Shown here one piece after another: positions 34,690 to 46,664 of a DNA stretch of 64,000 nucleotides (its first letter is position 1; each line of letters begins with the position of its first letter). The notes under the pieces were generated by a model that saw only the letters and a program-made list of their open reading frames with translations, was not told the DNA's origin and made no database searches. The DNA comes from Castor canadensis (lineage: Eukaryota > Chordata > Mammalia > Rodentia > Castoridae). The position numbers and the translations under genes were made by a program. The DNA is taken from assembly GCF_047511655.1 (NCBI RefSeq), contig NC_133403.1:13761014-13825013 (forward strand). Reading direction: 5' to 3'.

Positions 34690-34775
34690 CACTTTTGCCT
34701 CATGCTTGGGATGGAACCTAGGACTTCTTGCACACTGGGCAATTGCTGTACCACAGAGCCACACTCCCATCCCCT
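34690..34775 (-). repeat. Diverged ID element
   Basis: Weak match (GCTTGGGATGGAACCTAGGA, CTGTACCACAGAGCCACACT). Confidence 0.5.
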
Positions 34776-35168
34776 TGATGAATTCTTGAAACAGTCAATG
34801 GCCTTCTGGGCCCTTGCCTCTCCTGAACTTTGCCATGTGTCTTCTCCTGAATCCCTCCTTCAATTATGATTTTATGCAAAATGTCAGCTCCTCTGTGCCT
34901 CCTTCCTCTCCTTCTTGGGGCCTTCACTGTATCCCTCCTTGTTGAATGACTGTTTCCTATATCCTCCAACAGATGAACTGTGCTCTTATAGCTTTGACTC
35001 CTGTCACAGTTAACAGGCAGGTAGAGCATGGGTACCCAGGACACATGAAGGAAGGGATCATGCAGTATCACTGGAGTAGTATCGCCTTAAAAGCCACACA
35101 GATTCACCCCAATGCACATTTGGGTAACAGCTGAATTAGTGTGAGTTACTTTAATTAAAAGCCCTGCT

Positions 35169-35244
35169 TATGGGCTAGAGGTATGGTCAAGCTGTAGAGC
35201 ACCTGCATACCAAGTGTGAAGCCAAGTTCAAACCCCCCAGTATT

Positions 35245-35279
<35 letters not shown>

Positions 35280-35400
35280 CTTTTTCAGCTGGGCCTGGTG
35301 GTACATATCTGTTATCCCAGCACTTGGGAGGCTGAAGCAGGAGGATCATGAGTTCAAAGTCTGCTAGGGCTACACAGTGAGACTCTGTCCTGAAAAACCA
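35169..35400 (+). repeat. dID with A29 tail, then B1
   Basis: dID at 35169-35275 ending in an unbroken A-run of about 29; B1 at 35286-35400 beginning GCTGGGCCTGGTGGTACATA. The long pure A-tail suggests a fairly recent dID insertion. Confidence 0.7.
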
Positions 35401-35639
35401 AAAAAAAAAAGTGCTGTCATTTGCAGGGCATATGACATTGGGCACCTTGGGATTCACCTCACTGAAATACTATGGCTGTCTCACTACTGGGAAGCCTTTG
35501 TTGGTAAGGCCTCAAGTTTTCAAGATGCTTTAAAAAAAAAAGAAAAGAAAAGAAAAGAAAACTGCCCTTGGAACCACTGACCTTAAAGGCTTTTAGAATC
35601 ATGTTCAGGGTTGGGGAGGCCTTCAAGAGACCCAGGAGG

Positions 35640-36032
35640 TCTTGAATCGTAGTTCAAAGCCAGCCCAGGCAAATAGTTCATGAGACCCTCTCTCGAAAAA
35701 AACTGTCACAAAAATGGGCTGGTGGAATGGCTCAAGGTGTAGGTCCTGAGTTCAAGCCCCAGTACTGCCAAAAAAATAGAAAAAAAAAAAAAAAGAGACC
35801 CAGGAGGAGGTATGTGGGATGTGTGCCAGGGTGCACACTTGTAATCCCAGCACCCAGCAGGCTGAGACAGGGAAATTTTGAGTTCTAGGCTAACCTAGGC
35901 AATTTAGCAATATCCTGGCTCAAAATAATATAAAAAAGGGCTGGGGACATTTGCTCAGTGGCAGAACACTTGCCCGTCATACATGAGAGCTTGGGTTCAC
36001 TTCCCAGTATTGCAACAAACAAGCAAATAAAC
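35640..36032 (+). repeat. 5'-truncated B1-dID, then B1-ID
   Basis: 35640-35795 begins inside the B1 half. 35821-36032 is a B1 joined to a classic ID (GGGGACATTTGCTCAGTGGC). Confidence 0.65.
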
Positions 36033-36124
36033 CTTGCCAGCTTCCTGAGAGCTTGCTCTTATTCTGTTTGTGCAAGGAATATGGCTTAGTTCAAGCGAAT
36101 GAGCACCCTACCAATGCTTCTGGT

Positions 36125-36370
36125 ACAGGTATAGCAATCTGTAAACCAAAGATTCAAAACCAAACTGCTCCAGACTGTGAAACTGTTTGAGCAATGTGTT
36201 GGCACTCAAAAAGTTTCAGATTTCAGAGCATTCAGATTTCACATTTTTGGATTAGGGATAATTAACCAGTAAAGTCTATGCAATATTCCAAATATTCCAA
36301 ATTCCAAAAGCCTCTGAAATCCAAAACGTTTTTGGACCTAAGCATTTTGTATAAGGATACTCAACCTGTA
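36125..36370 (+). mobile_element. Tigger-like DNA transposon remnant
   Basis: Recognised by CTCAAAAAGTTTCAGATTTC and AGGATACTCAACCTGTA, phrases of an old non-autonomous mammalian DNA transposon; the family name is not certain. Confidence 0.5.
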
Positions 36371-36774
36371 ATTAAATATATCCAAAGAAAAAAACAAACT
36401 TCTGTTTGGGAGAAAAGAGTAACAGATGTAAGCTAGAAAATCTGGAAGAATGGTGATTATGGTTGAGCCAACAAACTCTCAAAAACCTGGCTAGCACATC
36501 AATGGGAAGTAGCCCCCAGGACATGGAGACCTCCCATTCTACAATTTCTGCTCTGTACCTGCCTGTTTTTTCTACTACCACTGGCTCCTTCATCTACATT
36601 CATTTCTAACCATCTCTACTGTGAGCTTAAAATAGATTCCCAGTTTCTTCCTACCTGTATCCTACATCTTCATCTGGGTGGTGTGTACACAGCCACATAA
36701 CCATTAGCTCTCCACCTAAGGTGCAGGCATTTTACTGTGGCTCTATACATTTTTTTAAAAATAGCTCTCCTGGG

Positions 36775-36965
36775 CTGGGTGTGTAGTTCTTCTGGGCTGG
36801 GTATGTGTAAGGCCTTACAATTCACAAGACTCTGTCTTGAAAATATCCAATACCCAAAAAAGGGCTAGCAGAGTGGCTCAAGTGGTATAGGTAGAGTGCC
36901 TGCCTAGCAAGCTTGAGGCTCCGAGTTCAAACCCCAGTACAGCCAAAAAAGAAAAAAGAAAAAGT
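36775..36965 (+). repeat. Truncated B1-dID SINE
   Basis: The B1 half is mostly deleted and its 5' end is duplicated (GGGCTGGGTGTGTAGTTCTT, then GGGCTGGGTATGTG). The dID half is complete, with GTATAGGTAGAG expanded. Confidence 0.65.
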
Positions 36966-37165
36966 TGCCACTGACATATATGTGAATATGAACACGAAAA
37001 CCTGATGAAGTCATTTTACGCATGGGGAGGGAGAAGAGGGAGAACAATGGTGGTGATGAGCCACACCCGGGCACACTGTATGCACATATGGAAGTGCCAC
37101 AAGGAAACCTCCTGTTACAACTATTATAAACCGATAAAAATGTTTTTTTAAAAAAGAAAAAGTTA
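36966..37165 (+). mobile_element. LINE-1 3' UTR fragment
   Basis: Contains GATGAAGTCATTTTACGC, a GGGAGGGAGAAGAGGGAG purine tract and AACTATTATAAACCGATAAA, like the copy at 12030-12505. Confidence 0.55.
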
Positions 37166-37309
37166 TCAGACACACAAAATAGCTCTGTATTACAGAATTA
37201 GAACTGGGGCGGGGGTTAGATAAGAAAGATGGCTATGAAACCTGTATAATCACATTTTATCAAACAATTTCTCTGGGTTAAATGGAAGAAACAGCCTACA
37301 AAACCAAAG

Positions 37310-37462
37310 AAGCTGGGTGCAGTGATGCATATCTGTAACCTCAGCAATTGGGAGGGTGAAGACAAGAGACTCTTGAGTTTGAGGCCAGCCTCAAACTACA
37401 CAGTGAGTTTCAACCTGGGCTAGAGTGAGACCTAATCTCAAAAAACCAAAATAAACAAACAA
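37310..37462 (+). repeat. B1-like SINE
   Basis: Plus-strand monomer with an internal repeat of GGCCAGCCTCAAACTACACA-type text. Confidence 0.6.
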
Positions 37463-37679
37463 ACAACCCCCCTCCCAAACAACCAAAGGAACAATTTTCA
37501 CTTTTTGTGTTGCAGTAAAGAATAATGCTCTATAATATGGACATAGTGTTTTAATAATAAACAGACAACGATCTGAGATATGAATAGTAGTAATCGGTTT
37601 TAGCAGAAATTCTTTTATCTTTAAACATGCAACGCTTAAGCCTGCCAAAACCTTCTTTTATTATATTTCTGGTCAAAAC

Positions 37680-38123
37680 TTTTTTTTTTTTTTTCCCCTA
37701 GTACTGGGGTTTGAACTCCAGGCCTCAATCTTGCTAGGTAGGCGCCTGAGCTATTCCTCCAGCTCCTGGCCAAAACTTTTGAGGAAAACAATGTCTAATT
37801 TTAAAATAGAAGTAATGGGCAAACTGGATGAGATACAGAAAAGTTGGCTAGGAAGACATTATTTATTTATTTATTTATTTAATGACATCTATGCTTTTCA
37901 TGGTGGTAGGGATGGAATCCAAGGCCGCACACATGCTAGAGAAGCCTTCTACCGTAGTGCTACATCCCCAACCCTTATGTGCATTTGTGATTTGTGCGTG
38001 TGCATGTGTGATTTTTTTTGAGGCGGGGTCTTCCTATATAGCCCAAGCTGGCCCTTGAACCATGATCCTCCTGATCTCTGTCTCCTGAGACAGGATTTCA
38101 GGCATAAGCCATTATGCCCAACT
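37680..38123 (-). repeat. dID, ID with (ATTT)n tail, and B1
   Basis: dID at 37680-37767; ID at 37860-37976 with tail (ATTT)n at 37860-37880; B1 at 38009-38123. All minus strand. Confidence 0.65.
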
Positions 38124-38474
38124 CTTTTGGTGAAATTTTTTAAGGAAAAACTCTGTAAAGTGAGTTACATTGGTACTGATTAAACTTCCTGTGGTGAACA
38201 TTCTGTTTCAAAGCACTAGAGTCACAATGACTGGAGCAGGAAATTTAATGACAGTTTCTGTAGATTTACAGATTGCATGTCAGTGAAATGGACATAGGCA
38301 GGAGTAGGAAGGAAAAGATCTTCTTTCAGCATGTCTGAAGGTGAATCCCTTCCAATAAGTAAACTACAGGGTTCCTGGACAACTTGAAGGTACTGACAAG
38401 GCCTGAAAGTACTGACTATTTACACTATGCCGACTTCTGCTACTTTATATCCTGATGGTTGAAGCCGTACTCAC

Positions 38475-38671
38475 CTGCTGTTGGGTTGGGGGGCCAGGGT
38501 GCCATTCTGCTCAGGGGGGGTCTCTGCTGGCTTGGATTTGAAGTAATTGACAAACCCCCCAAACACACTCTTAATGCTGTTGATGTGTTTCTGGCTGGTC
38601 TTCAAATCTTGATCCATCTTGTCCACCATCTTCTCTGTGCGTTCTAGGACTCCTCGCTGCCGGACCAGTTC
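38475..38671 (-). CDS. SNAP29: SNAP29 exon 2
   Basis: Residues 77-141 plus two bases of Arg142. The acceptor is CCCCAG before 38671 and the donor GTGAGT follows 38475. It continues the first (Qb) SNARE helix with [20 protein letters not shown] and [20 protein letters not shown]. The linker then starts ([20 protein letters not shown]). The frame is unbroken and differs from human at a few linker and helix sites in memory. Confidence 0.97.
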
Positions 38672-39608
38672 CTGGGGAAAAGGAGAGATCACAGCATTAC
38701 ACCATTTTGTAGTTCCCTCTCAATTGGACCACACACAGTGGGTCCTTCACAAAGCCTCAGTGAGCACGTATGGGGCCTGACACTATCTCTTCTGACAACA
38801 CATTCCCTTGTCCCTCCCTGCCACCCTACCTCTACTTGCTGTCATGTCCTTCTGCCTAAGAGGCTGGTTCACAAGATGAGGTGAAACACATAGGTGTGCC
38901 TGTGGGAATCAGAGTGTAGGGCCTGTGCTGGTAGCAGACCCTTTTTTATCAACCCCAGTCTGGAAACTACAGGGTGAGTGTTAACTCACAGGCTTGGACC
39001 TGGCACTGTCCTCTGGTCTGGTTCTTGTATTCTTCCTGTTCAGATATGGGGGTTTTCAGTGCGCCACCTAACCCTACAAGCTCTGACCACATCTTCAAAT
39101 TCTATTTCATGGATGAGGATCCTCTGTGAGCCCTATTGCTGTCTGACTGTAGCCCAGTAGCTTGAAAACCTGTAACAAGGGTGACACTGCCACAGGGCCT
39201 TTGCACATGCTACTTTTGTCATCTGGATTATTTGCACGGTCAGTCCTTCATTTGATTTAGGCCATCACTCAAAGCACATCCTCAGAGAGGCATGCCCCAA
39301 ACATCTCTGAAGATGTGGAACTCTCCAACAGGTCTCCCTTCTCTATCTGCTTTAGCTCTCTTTATAGCATCAAAGCTCACAATGCAGGGGTTTGCTTTGT
39401 GCATAGCTAGTCTCCAGAGCCTATCACAGCAGCTGCTTGCCTTGATTTTGCCCAATTGATATGTGAATTACGCTCTGCAACCACAGGGACAGCCTGGACC
39501 ACATGCCTTCAAGGTGAATGGCTCTGGCTCCAAGGTTAACTCACCACCATGGCAACAGTAACACCTTGCTTTATGTGTGGCAAACTGGTCTCATCCCCTG
39601 TAAGTAAA

Positions 39609-40129
39609 ATTATTTATTTACGGGTATGGTGCTGGGGATTGAACCCAGGACCTCATGCATGCTACACAAGTACTTTACCACTGGGCTATATCCATAGCCT
39701 GTTAGTCCCTATTTCAGGATTTATCTGTAGCCTTTCCAGCTATGAGACCCTCAAGTTTTATTTTTCCTCCTTTGTAAGACAGCCTGTGTCCTTGACTTGC
39801 TTCCTCTGAATTTTCTATCTATGTAGCTCCCTGAGGCCTCACAATCATGCTATGTAAGTGTTCTTTAGAGCCACTTTCTCTTCTCTCCTAAAAATAATGT
39901 CCTGACACTTTTTTTTTTTTTGGTGGGACTAGGGTTTGAACTCAAGGCTTCACACTTGCGAAGCAGGTGTTCTACTCCTTGAGTCAAACCTCCCATCTGT
40001 TTTTGCTCTAGGTATTTTGGAGATGGGGTCTTGGGAACTATTTGCCTGGGCTGGCCTCGAACCATGATCCTCTTGATCTCAACCTCCCAAGTAGGCAGGA
40101 TTACAGATGTGAGCTATCAGTGCCCAGCT
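39609..40129 (-). repeat. ID (39609-39702) and B1-dID (39909-40129)
   Basis: Both minus strand. The dimer is complete and its B1 5' end lies about 15 bp from the U6 pseudogene tail. Confidence 0.7.
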
Positions 40130-40145
40130 CTTAAACACTTTAAAA

Positions 40146-40252
40146 AAAAATATGAAATGCTTCATGAATTTGCATGTCATCCTTGCACAGGGGCCATGCT
40201 AATCTTCTCTGAATTGTTCCAATTTTAGTATATATGCTGCCGAAGAGAGCAC
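40146..40252 (-). pseudogene. U6 snRNA pseudogene
   Basis: The minus strand reads GTGCTCTCTTCGGCAGCATA, AGAAGATTAGCATGGCCCCT and GCAAGGATGACATGCAAATT, covering U6 end to end (107 nt) and finishing in a T-run. About eight substitutions from U6 in memory, including changes in the conserved 5' stem. No U6-type promoter (PSE, TATA) is visible upstream. It is a retrocopied pseudogene, not an active gene. Confidence 0.9.
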
Positions 40253-40280
40253 GCCTGACAATTCTTGAACATACATCCTA

Positions 40281-40745
40281 GAAGCTGGGCATAGTATTAC
40301 ATTTCTGTAATCCAGCACTTAGGGAGGCTAAAGCAGGAGGATGGGGAGTTCGAGACCACTCTGTGCTTCATATTGAGTCCCTGTCTCAAAAAGCAAAAGA
40401 ACACTAACCTCACCCCAAAAAACATACATCCTGGAAATATGAATGAAAGAAATAAAACTATATAGCTGATCCTTTGTATCTGACAATTCAACAGAGAATT
40501 GAAAATATTCTATTTTTAAAAAGCTTGTTAACAGAATATATACATTTTTGTCATTATGCCCTAAATAACACAGTATAACAATGATGTACATAGAACTTAC
40601 TTTACATTAGATAAAAAGTAATTAGAGATGATTTAAAGTACATGAGAGCTGGGTGAGGTGACACATGTGTATAATCCCAGCACTCTGGAGGCTCACACAG
40701 GAGGATTGAGAGTTTGGGCTACATAGAGAAGACCCTCAGAAAACA
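40281..40745 (+). repeat. Two B1-like SINEs
   Basis: 40281-40400 and 40648-40745, plus strand; the second is 3'-truncated. Confidence 0.65.
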
Positions 40746-40981
40746 ACCAATATACAGGAGAGCATGTGTGTGAGGTTACATGCAAATATAAAGCCATTTT
40801 ATACAGACGACTTACGCAATTAAGGAGTTTGGCATTTGCTGGGGTCCTGGAACCAATTCCCTTCAGATACTGAAGGATAAATATATTTGCCGGAGCTCAT
40901 GCTAAATATAAAGGTATTTAGTGGAAGGCCTTTGGTGTATTCAGAGACCAAGTGTACTGTTTGGTGTATTGTATTGTGGCC

Positions 40982-41175
40982 GCGTGCCAGAGCTCATGCC
41001 TATAATCCTAGCTACTCAGGAGGCAGAGATCAGAGGATCATGGTTCAAAGCCAGCCTGTGCAAACAGTCTGTGAGACCCTATCTTGAAAAAACCCATCAC
41101 AAAAAATATGGCTGGTGAAGTGGCTCAAGGTGTAGTTCCTGAGTTCAAACCCCAGTACTACCAAAAAAAAAAAAG
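40982..41175 (+). repeat. B1-dID SINE
   Basis: Complete plus-strand dimer with linker AACCCATCACAAAAAATATG and an A12 tail. Confidence 0.8.
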
Positions 41176-41475
41176 CTAAAACATTGGCTTAAGGTTCTCA
41201 TTAAACTCTGATTACCTTATCATTGAGGTATATCCCCAGCCCTCGGGGATTACTTTTAAGTAAAAAGAAAAATGCTTTTTGGACTGTGTTCTTCAGTATG
41301 TCAAACAAATCTTGCAAGGACTTATTTTCAGAAGAGAGCTAATTTCTTTGAAATTTTTGCTTTTTCTCAAGTTCATCATCTTCATATCCATACTGAGATT
41401 AAGTCTGTTATGGAACAAACCACAGCTATAAATTAGGATAAAAAAGATTTTTTCTAGCATCCATGTGTGTCAATT

Positions 41476-41862
41476 TTGTGTGTGTGGGGAGATGCTGGGA
41501 ATGAACTAGGGTTTTGAGCCATGTGTTAATTTTCTTTTTGGCAGTACTAGAGTTTGAACTCAGGGTTTCACACTTGTTATGCAGGTACTCCACCACTTGA
41601 GCCATTTTGCTTTAGCTACTTTTCAGATAGGGTCTCATGCTTTTTGCCTGGGCAGGCCTTGGACCTATTTATCGTAGTAGCTGGGTATGCAGTGTCACAC
41701 CCAGCTTATTGGTTGAAACAGGATCTTACTAACTCTTTTACACAAACTTCTATCTTCCCCATCTCTGCCTTCAGAGTAGTTACAGGCATGCACCACCATA
41801 CCCGGCCCCTTGGTCTTACACGTTAGGCAGTGCTCCTTTGCTGAGCTACAGCCCTGACTGAT
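41476..41862 (-). repeat. ID element interrupted by a B1-B1-dID trimer
   Basis: ID pieces at about 41476-41530 and 41814-41862 flank a trimer at 41534-41808 made of dID, B1 and B1 (minus strand). Confidence 0.55.
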
Positions 41863-42744
41863 GTATTTCTAAAAGTCCAGTCTCAGCTGATTTTGCAGAG
41901 TGTGGCCAGTAGATGAATTTGTTGGAAAAACACTCAGAGTAGCTGAAGTTGGAGGTGGGGGCTAAGGTATGGCCAAAACTCTGTTATCACAGCAGTAGGG
42001 AGGTCCTTGGCTTTGCTGACAGCCAACGCTTTCTGGCATGAATTATCTCACAAACTACTTCCCCTCCCCTTCTCCATTTGGAGAGCTGCAGGGACAACAA
42101 GTAGCTGACAAAAACCTTCCAGTTTGCCATGAGATTTCATTTCCCTCTGTTTACAAGTGACACTTTCTCTTAGACTCTGGTGAGGAAACCAGTTAACTCA
42201 AATAGATGCTATGATGGAGGGAGGCTTGTCCTGCAGGTAAGACTTAAGGCCGGAGGGAGTGCTGTTCTTGTGTCTTGAAGTTTCTATGTGCTGGAAGCTG
42301 GTGTTCACTTGCCATTAAAGCAGGAGGGATATCTGCTGCTAAAATCCTCCCCACGAAGGCAGAGGAAATGACTAGACTCAATGTGCTTGTGACCTAATTT
42401 CAAAAAAGTAGCATATGGCAAAGAACCACTGATGGTCTGTAAGGAGAGGCTGAGCAGAGCACTGTAATTCAGCCATTTTGAAGACAGGCCTCAAACACTT
42501 TGGGTCTTGAAGAAGTGTGCTCCTAACTTCCAGAAGCAGGGCCACATCATGTCTTCTCTGTCTCTTGTGAAAATGAGGATACTGAAAGGTCCTCAGTGGC
42601 TGTGTGGGGAGTGAGCTCTGGAAAGTGCCCTCCAGGTAAAGGACCAGCATACACAGTAACTACTTAGCTCAGATAATCCCCACAATTACAGCTCATCTCC
42701 CCTACCACTCTCTTGAGCCCTGAAAAAAGTTTTTCTTGAACTCA

Positions 42745-43000
42745 GGGCATTGATCCGAGACCAGGCCAGGCAAAAAGTTCAATAAGACCCCGTCTCAACC
42801 AATCAAAAGCTGGGCACAGTGGTACACACCTGTGGTCCCAGCTACATAAGAAGCCATAGATAGAAGGATCATGGGCAAAAACAGGAGACCCGACCTGAAA
42901 AATAAGTAAAGCGAAAAAGGGCTGGGGGTGTGGCTCAAGTGGTAAAGTACCTGCCAAGTAGGTGGGATGACAGGTGTAAATCACCATGCCTGGTCCTCCT
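42745..43000 (+). repeat. Trimeric SINE (plus) joined to a B1 fragment (minus)
   Basis: A B1 piece, a second B1 unit (GCTGGGCACAGTGGTACACA) and an ID part ending GTGGTAAAGTACCTGCC at about 42955. There it joins a reversed B1 end (GTAGGTGGGATGACAGGTGT). Confidence 0.55.
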
Positions 43001-43016
43001 GAAAGGTGTTATTTGA

Positions 43017-43321
43017 CTGGGGTTGAACTCAGGCACTGGGGTTTGAACTCAAGGCTACATCTTGAGCCATTCCACCAGTCTTTTATTTTTTGTGATGGGT
43101 TTTTTTGACATAGGGTCTTGTCAACTATTTGTCTGGGCTGGCTTATAACTGGGATCCTCCTGATCTCTGCTCCTGAGTAGCTAGGATTACAGATGTGAGC
43201 CACTGGTGCCCAGCCTTTTAGAATGGTTTTCTTTCTCTCTCTCTTTTTTCATGGTAGTGGAACTCAGGGCCTCACGCTTGCTAGGCAGGCACTCTACCAC
43301 TTGTGCCATTCTGCCAGCTCC
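43017..43321 (-). repeat. B1-dID (43017-43218) and dID (43238-43321)
   Basis: Minus strand, complete dimer plus half-element. Confidence 0.7.
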
Positions 43322-43413
43322 TCCAAAAGGCATTTTCTAATTTTAAACAGGAAAAAGAGAAAACATCAGAGAAAAGATTTACTTGGGTTGGTGGTACAAT
43401 GCCAAGGAGGAGG

Positions 43414-43433
43414 AGGGAGGGAGGGAGGGAGGG
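43414..43433 (+). repeat. (GGGA)5 G-quadruplex-type tract
   Basis: Five GGG runs separated by single A bases. They match the G3N1 quadruplex motif. Confidence 0.8.
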
Positions 43434-44545
43434 ATTACAGATTGATTGATTTCCAATTCCTGTTTGGCTATGGCTTTTTGTCATATAGAATGATCCTTAA
43501 GAAAGCAAGGGGAAACAGAGCAAAGATCCTCTTAAAGCACAGACTGCCTCAAGTAAGGTGCCACCCACTCAGATAGGTCATGTTCAAGGGCACTGTGAGG
43601 ACCTGTAGGAACCTGGGGATCCTTGCTGGCAGAATGCTCTCTGCAAATACATGTAGAGAGAGGTGCTGTGAGATCTCCATCATCAGATATTACTGAGCAC
43701 CCACTCTCTGTCAGGTACCCTCCAGGCTAGTGATTGGAGGGAAGTAAACATCCCCAATTCTCTGTCCTGATGGTGCTTACTAGAGGGCAAGATAAAGTTC
43801 AGTCTGAGTTTTAAAAATTTGTTGACCACATTGTGGTGCTAGGAGTGAGGAAGGCAGATGTCTTTGCTTCACTGAGCTTAGTCTCATGGGGGAGACAGAA
43901 CAAAAAGTCATTACATACACAGATGGTTGCTCTTCTGCCAGAGTTAGCCCCCAGATAAGGATTCTTGGTCTGGTTTAAGGGATGTATGTGTCAGAGAGGG
44001 TCCTGATGAGGTTGGAGGAGAGAATGAAAGATGAGATGTTAGGGAGTCCAAAGAATGGGGTGATGCAGAAGCATGGGGGCAGAGAGAGCAGCTTGACACA
44101 GCTGGAGGAAGTGAGAGGGGAAGTGGAACTGTAGAGTGACACAGAAAGGGGAGTGGGTGCGGATACCCAGCAGGACCCAGCAAGGAATAAAACTAAGGCC
44201 TTCCAAGGGCAGTAGTGGCCACCAGACCCCAAAGGCAATTTGTAGTCAAGGCATCTTGTAACATCAATGGGCTTCATCACTCCGCAGGCACTAAGGCTCT
44301 CATATTGAGCTCATAATTAAACTCAAATACTAATTGATAAGGAGATGGCTATCAGTCTGGAGTCAGTGAGCTGAATCCAGAAATGTGAAATTTGTCTCCA
44401 TTATGTCTCTCCTCTCCCAACGCACATGAACAGGGACTGGCAGGGGCACCTGTACATGCATGTAACATGCTTAAAAACCTGGGGCTTGGTCTGACTGAAG
44501 TCGCTAGGGCATGGAATGGATCTTAGGTTACTGGTAAAACCACTG

Positions 44546-44639
44546 AGGGCTGGGTGTAAAACTCTGTGGTAGAACACTTTACCTATCATGTGTGTGGCCT
44601 CGGTTCCATTCCCAGCATCCCAACAAACAAACAAAAACC
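44546..44639 (+). repeat. ID element
   Basis: Plus-strand ID (TGGTAGAACACTTTACCTAT) with a CAAACAAACAAA tail. Confidence 0.65.
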
Positions 44640-45733
44640 ACTGAAGGCAAATGTGGTGCTGCTGGTGCCACTCACGGCTTAGCAAAGGACTATGTCAGCA
44701 GGTCTGATTTGTCCACACCCTCCACATTCCAAAAAAAAAAAAAAAAAAAAAACTGCTCTTTGCCTGCTTCCTTGCCCTTGGAATACCCTGTGTGATAAGA
44801 GTGTGTTTACTTGAGTGCTTTGGTCAGGCCAGAGAGTTTATGCTAACACTGTGACTTACGATGGGGGTATCAGGCCATCTGGTATCAGCTTGACTCCTGA
44901 AGGAGCTAAAGACTAAAGTCAGAAATGCCTATGTGATAGTCCATCAAGAAAAGCAGAAAACTGTGCTGAGAAAAGGAGGTAGACAACTGAGTAAGAGATG
45001 GGCTCTTCCACGAATGATGTTTAGAAATCTGCAAATTACTTAATCTAACAGCTGTCTTTCTTGCCTCTATCAGCTTTTGCTAAGAAATTTGCTGGATCAG
45101 AATTTCTATGGGCTGCCTCCTTAGATGGGTAGCTTTGGTCAGCACAGCACTCACTGGGAGATGAGGGCACCACCCTGTGACAACGTGACTACTCTCAGTT
45201 ACGGGGACATTCTGAGTAAATGGCCTCAATGGCTACTGCTCCTGGGCCATTACTCCCACTTCTCTGAACTAAATGCCCAGTGCCTCTCAAGTGCGGGAAA
45301 GACACCGAGACGAATGAACCTGAGAGGAGGATGTGCTGGCTGGGGCAGTTGAGGGTACCATATTTGAACTCTACCAAACCCCAGTTCCTTTTCATTGATG
45401 TTGCTGTGGGTAGCCAGTTGGGCCCCAGTCTGTTTTTTGCTGAACTCTGCTGTACTAAGATTCCAAGCCCCAGAAGACTTCACTGGATTATGCTAGGTTG
45501 CTAGAGGAGAAGAGTGTCCTGCGCAGGTAGGGATCCTTGACCAGGGTGGTGAAAGGCTGTACAACAACCAAACAGCCATCACTGACTGCATAAATAGAAG
45601 TCATCTGTTCAGTGGAATACAACATTGCCATTAAAAATTCCCAAGATGCTCATTTATGTAATTGTAGGACTACCTTCAATCCTACTAAGCAATGTACACA
45701 TCAGAATTTAAGTTAAAATAAAAAGAACACAAA

Positions 45734-45931
45734 CTAGCCAGGCACTGGTGGCTCATGCCTGTAATCCTAGCTACTCAGGGGGCAGAGATGAGGATTGTGG
45801 TTGGAAGCCAGGCTGGGCAAATAGTTCGCGAGACCCTATCTCGAAAAATACCCAACACAAAAAGGGCTGGTGGAGTGGCTCAAGGTGTAAACCCTGAGTT
45901 CAAGCCCTGGTACAAAAAAAAAAAAAAAATC
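45734..45931 (+). repeat. B1-dID SINE
   Basis: Complete plus-strand dimer; linker AATACCCAACACAAAAAGGG; tail A16. Confidence 0.8.
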
Positions 45932-46086
45932 CAAACTATGTTTTTATACACAGAATATCTAAGGACACTAAAGATGGTATTTGGCTGCCTTAGAGGAAGA
46001 GGGAGGCTAAGGTGGGGTGGCATGGGGGCTGAGAAGGTATCTCAGATCCTTTTAAGTGTTTTAGATTTTGAACTACGTGACTCAAT

Positions 46087-46664
46087 TTTTTTTTTTTTGT
46101 AGTACTGGAGTTTGAACTCAGAGCCTCACGCTTGCTAGGCAAATGCTATACCACTTGAGCACACACATGTCCCCAACCCTTTTTGCTTTAGGTTATTTTT
46201 CAGATAGGGTCTCAGGTTTTTGCCCAGAGCTGGCTTTTGACTGGGATTCTCCTACCTGTACCTCCCAAGTAGCTGGAATTATAGATGTACACCATCATGT
46301 CTGGCTTTTTTTTTTTTTTTGGCAGTACTGGGATTTGAACTGAGGGCCTCATGCTTTCTAGGCAGGTGCTCTACCACTTGAGCCACTCTGCCAGATCTGT
46401 TTTGTGTTGAGTGTTTTCAAGACAGGGTCTCACAAACTATTTGCCTGGGCTGACTTCAAACGGCAGTTCTCCTGATCTCTGTCTCCTGAGTAGCTAGAAT
46501 TATAGGTGTGATGAGCCACTGGTGCCCAATCTGGCTTTTTTTTTTTTTTGACATAGGGTCTTGCTAACTTTTTTTTTGCCCAGGCTGGCCTCCCTCCAAC
46601 CACTATCCTCCCACCCCTGCCTCCTGAGCAGCTGCAATCACAGTCATGCATGCATAACCCGGAA
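46087..46664 (-). repeat. B1-B1-dID trimer interrupted by a B1-dID
   Basis: The trimer parts are dID 46087-46183, B1 46184-46305 and B1 46536-46664. A complete B1-dID (46306-46529) has entered between the two B1 units. Both junctions carry TCTGGC followed by a T-run (46300-46320 and 46530-46549), the expected target-site duplication. Confidence 0.75.

Larger units (their letters stand above)
30875..38474 (-). other. SNAP29: SNAP29 intron 2
   Basis: GT-AG intron of 7.6 kb. Donor GTGAGT from 38474; acceptor AG at 30876-30875. Besides the repeats listed, 32080-32220, 32880-33120, 33840-34690, 34780-35160, 36380-36770, 37165-37300, 37470-37680 and 38125-38450 look unique, without exon or RNA gene. 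Confidence 0.93.

Noticed and set aside
40146-40252. Functional U6 snRNA gene
   Set aside because: Several substitutions in conserved positions and no upstream PSE/TATA arrangement; it is a pseudogene.
43974-44170. Coding frames of about 80-100 codons on the minus strand
   Set aside because: Purine/pyrimidine-skewed unique DNA in SNAP29 intron 1 with low-complexity Pro/Ser/Leu translation and no splice or domain evidence.
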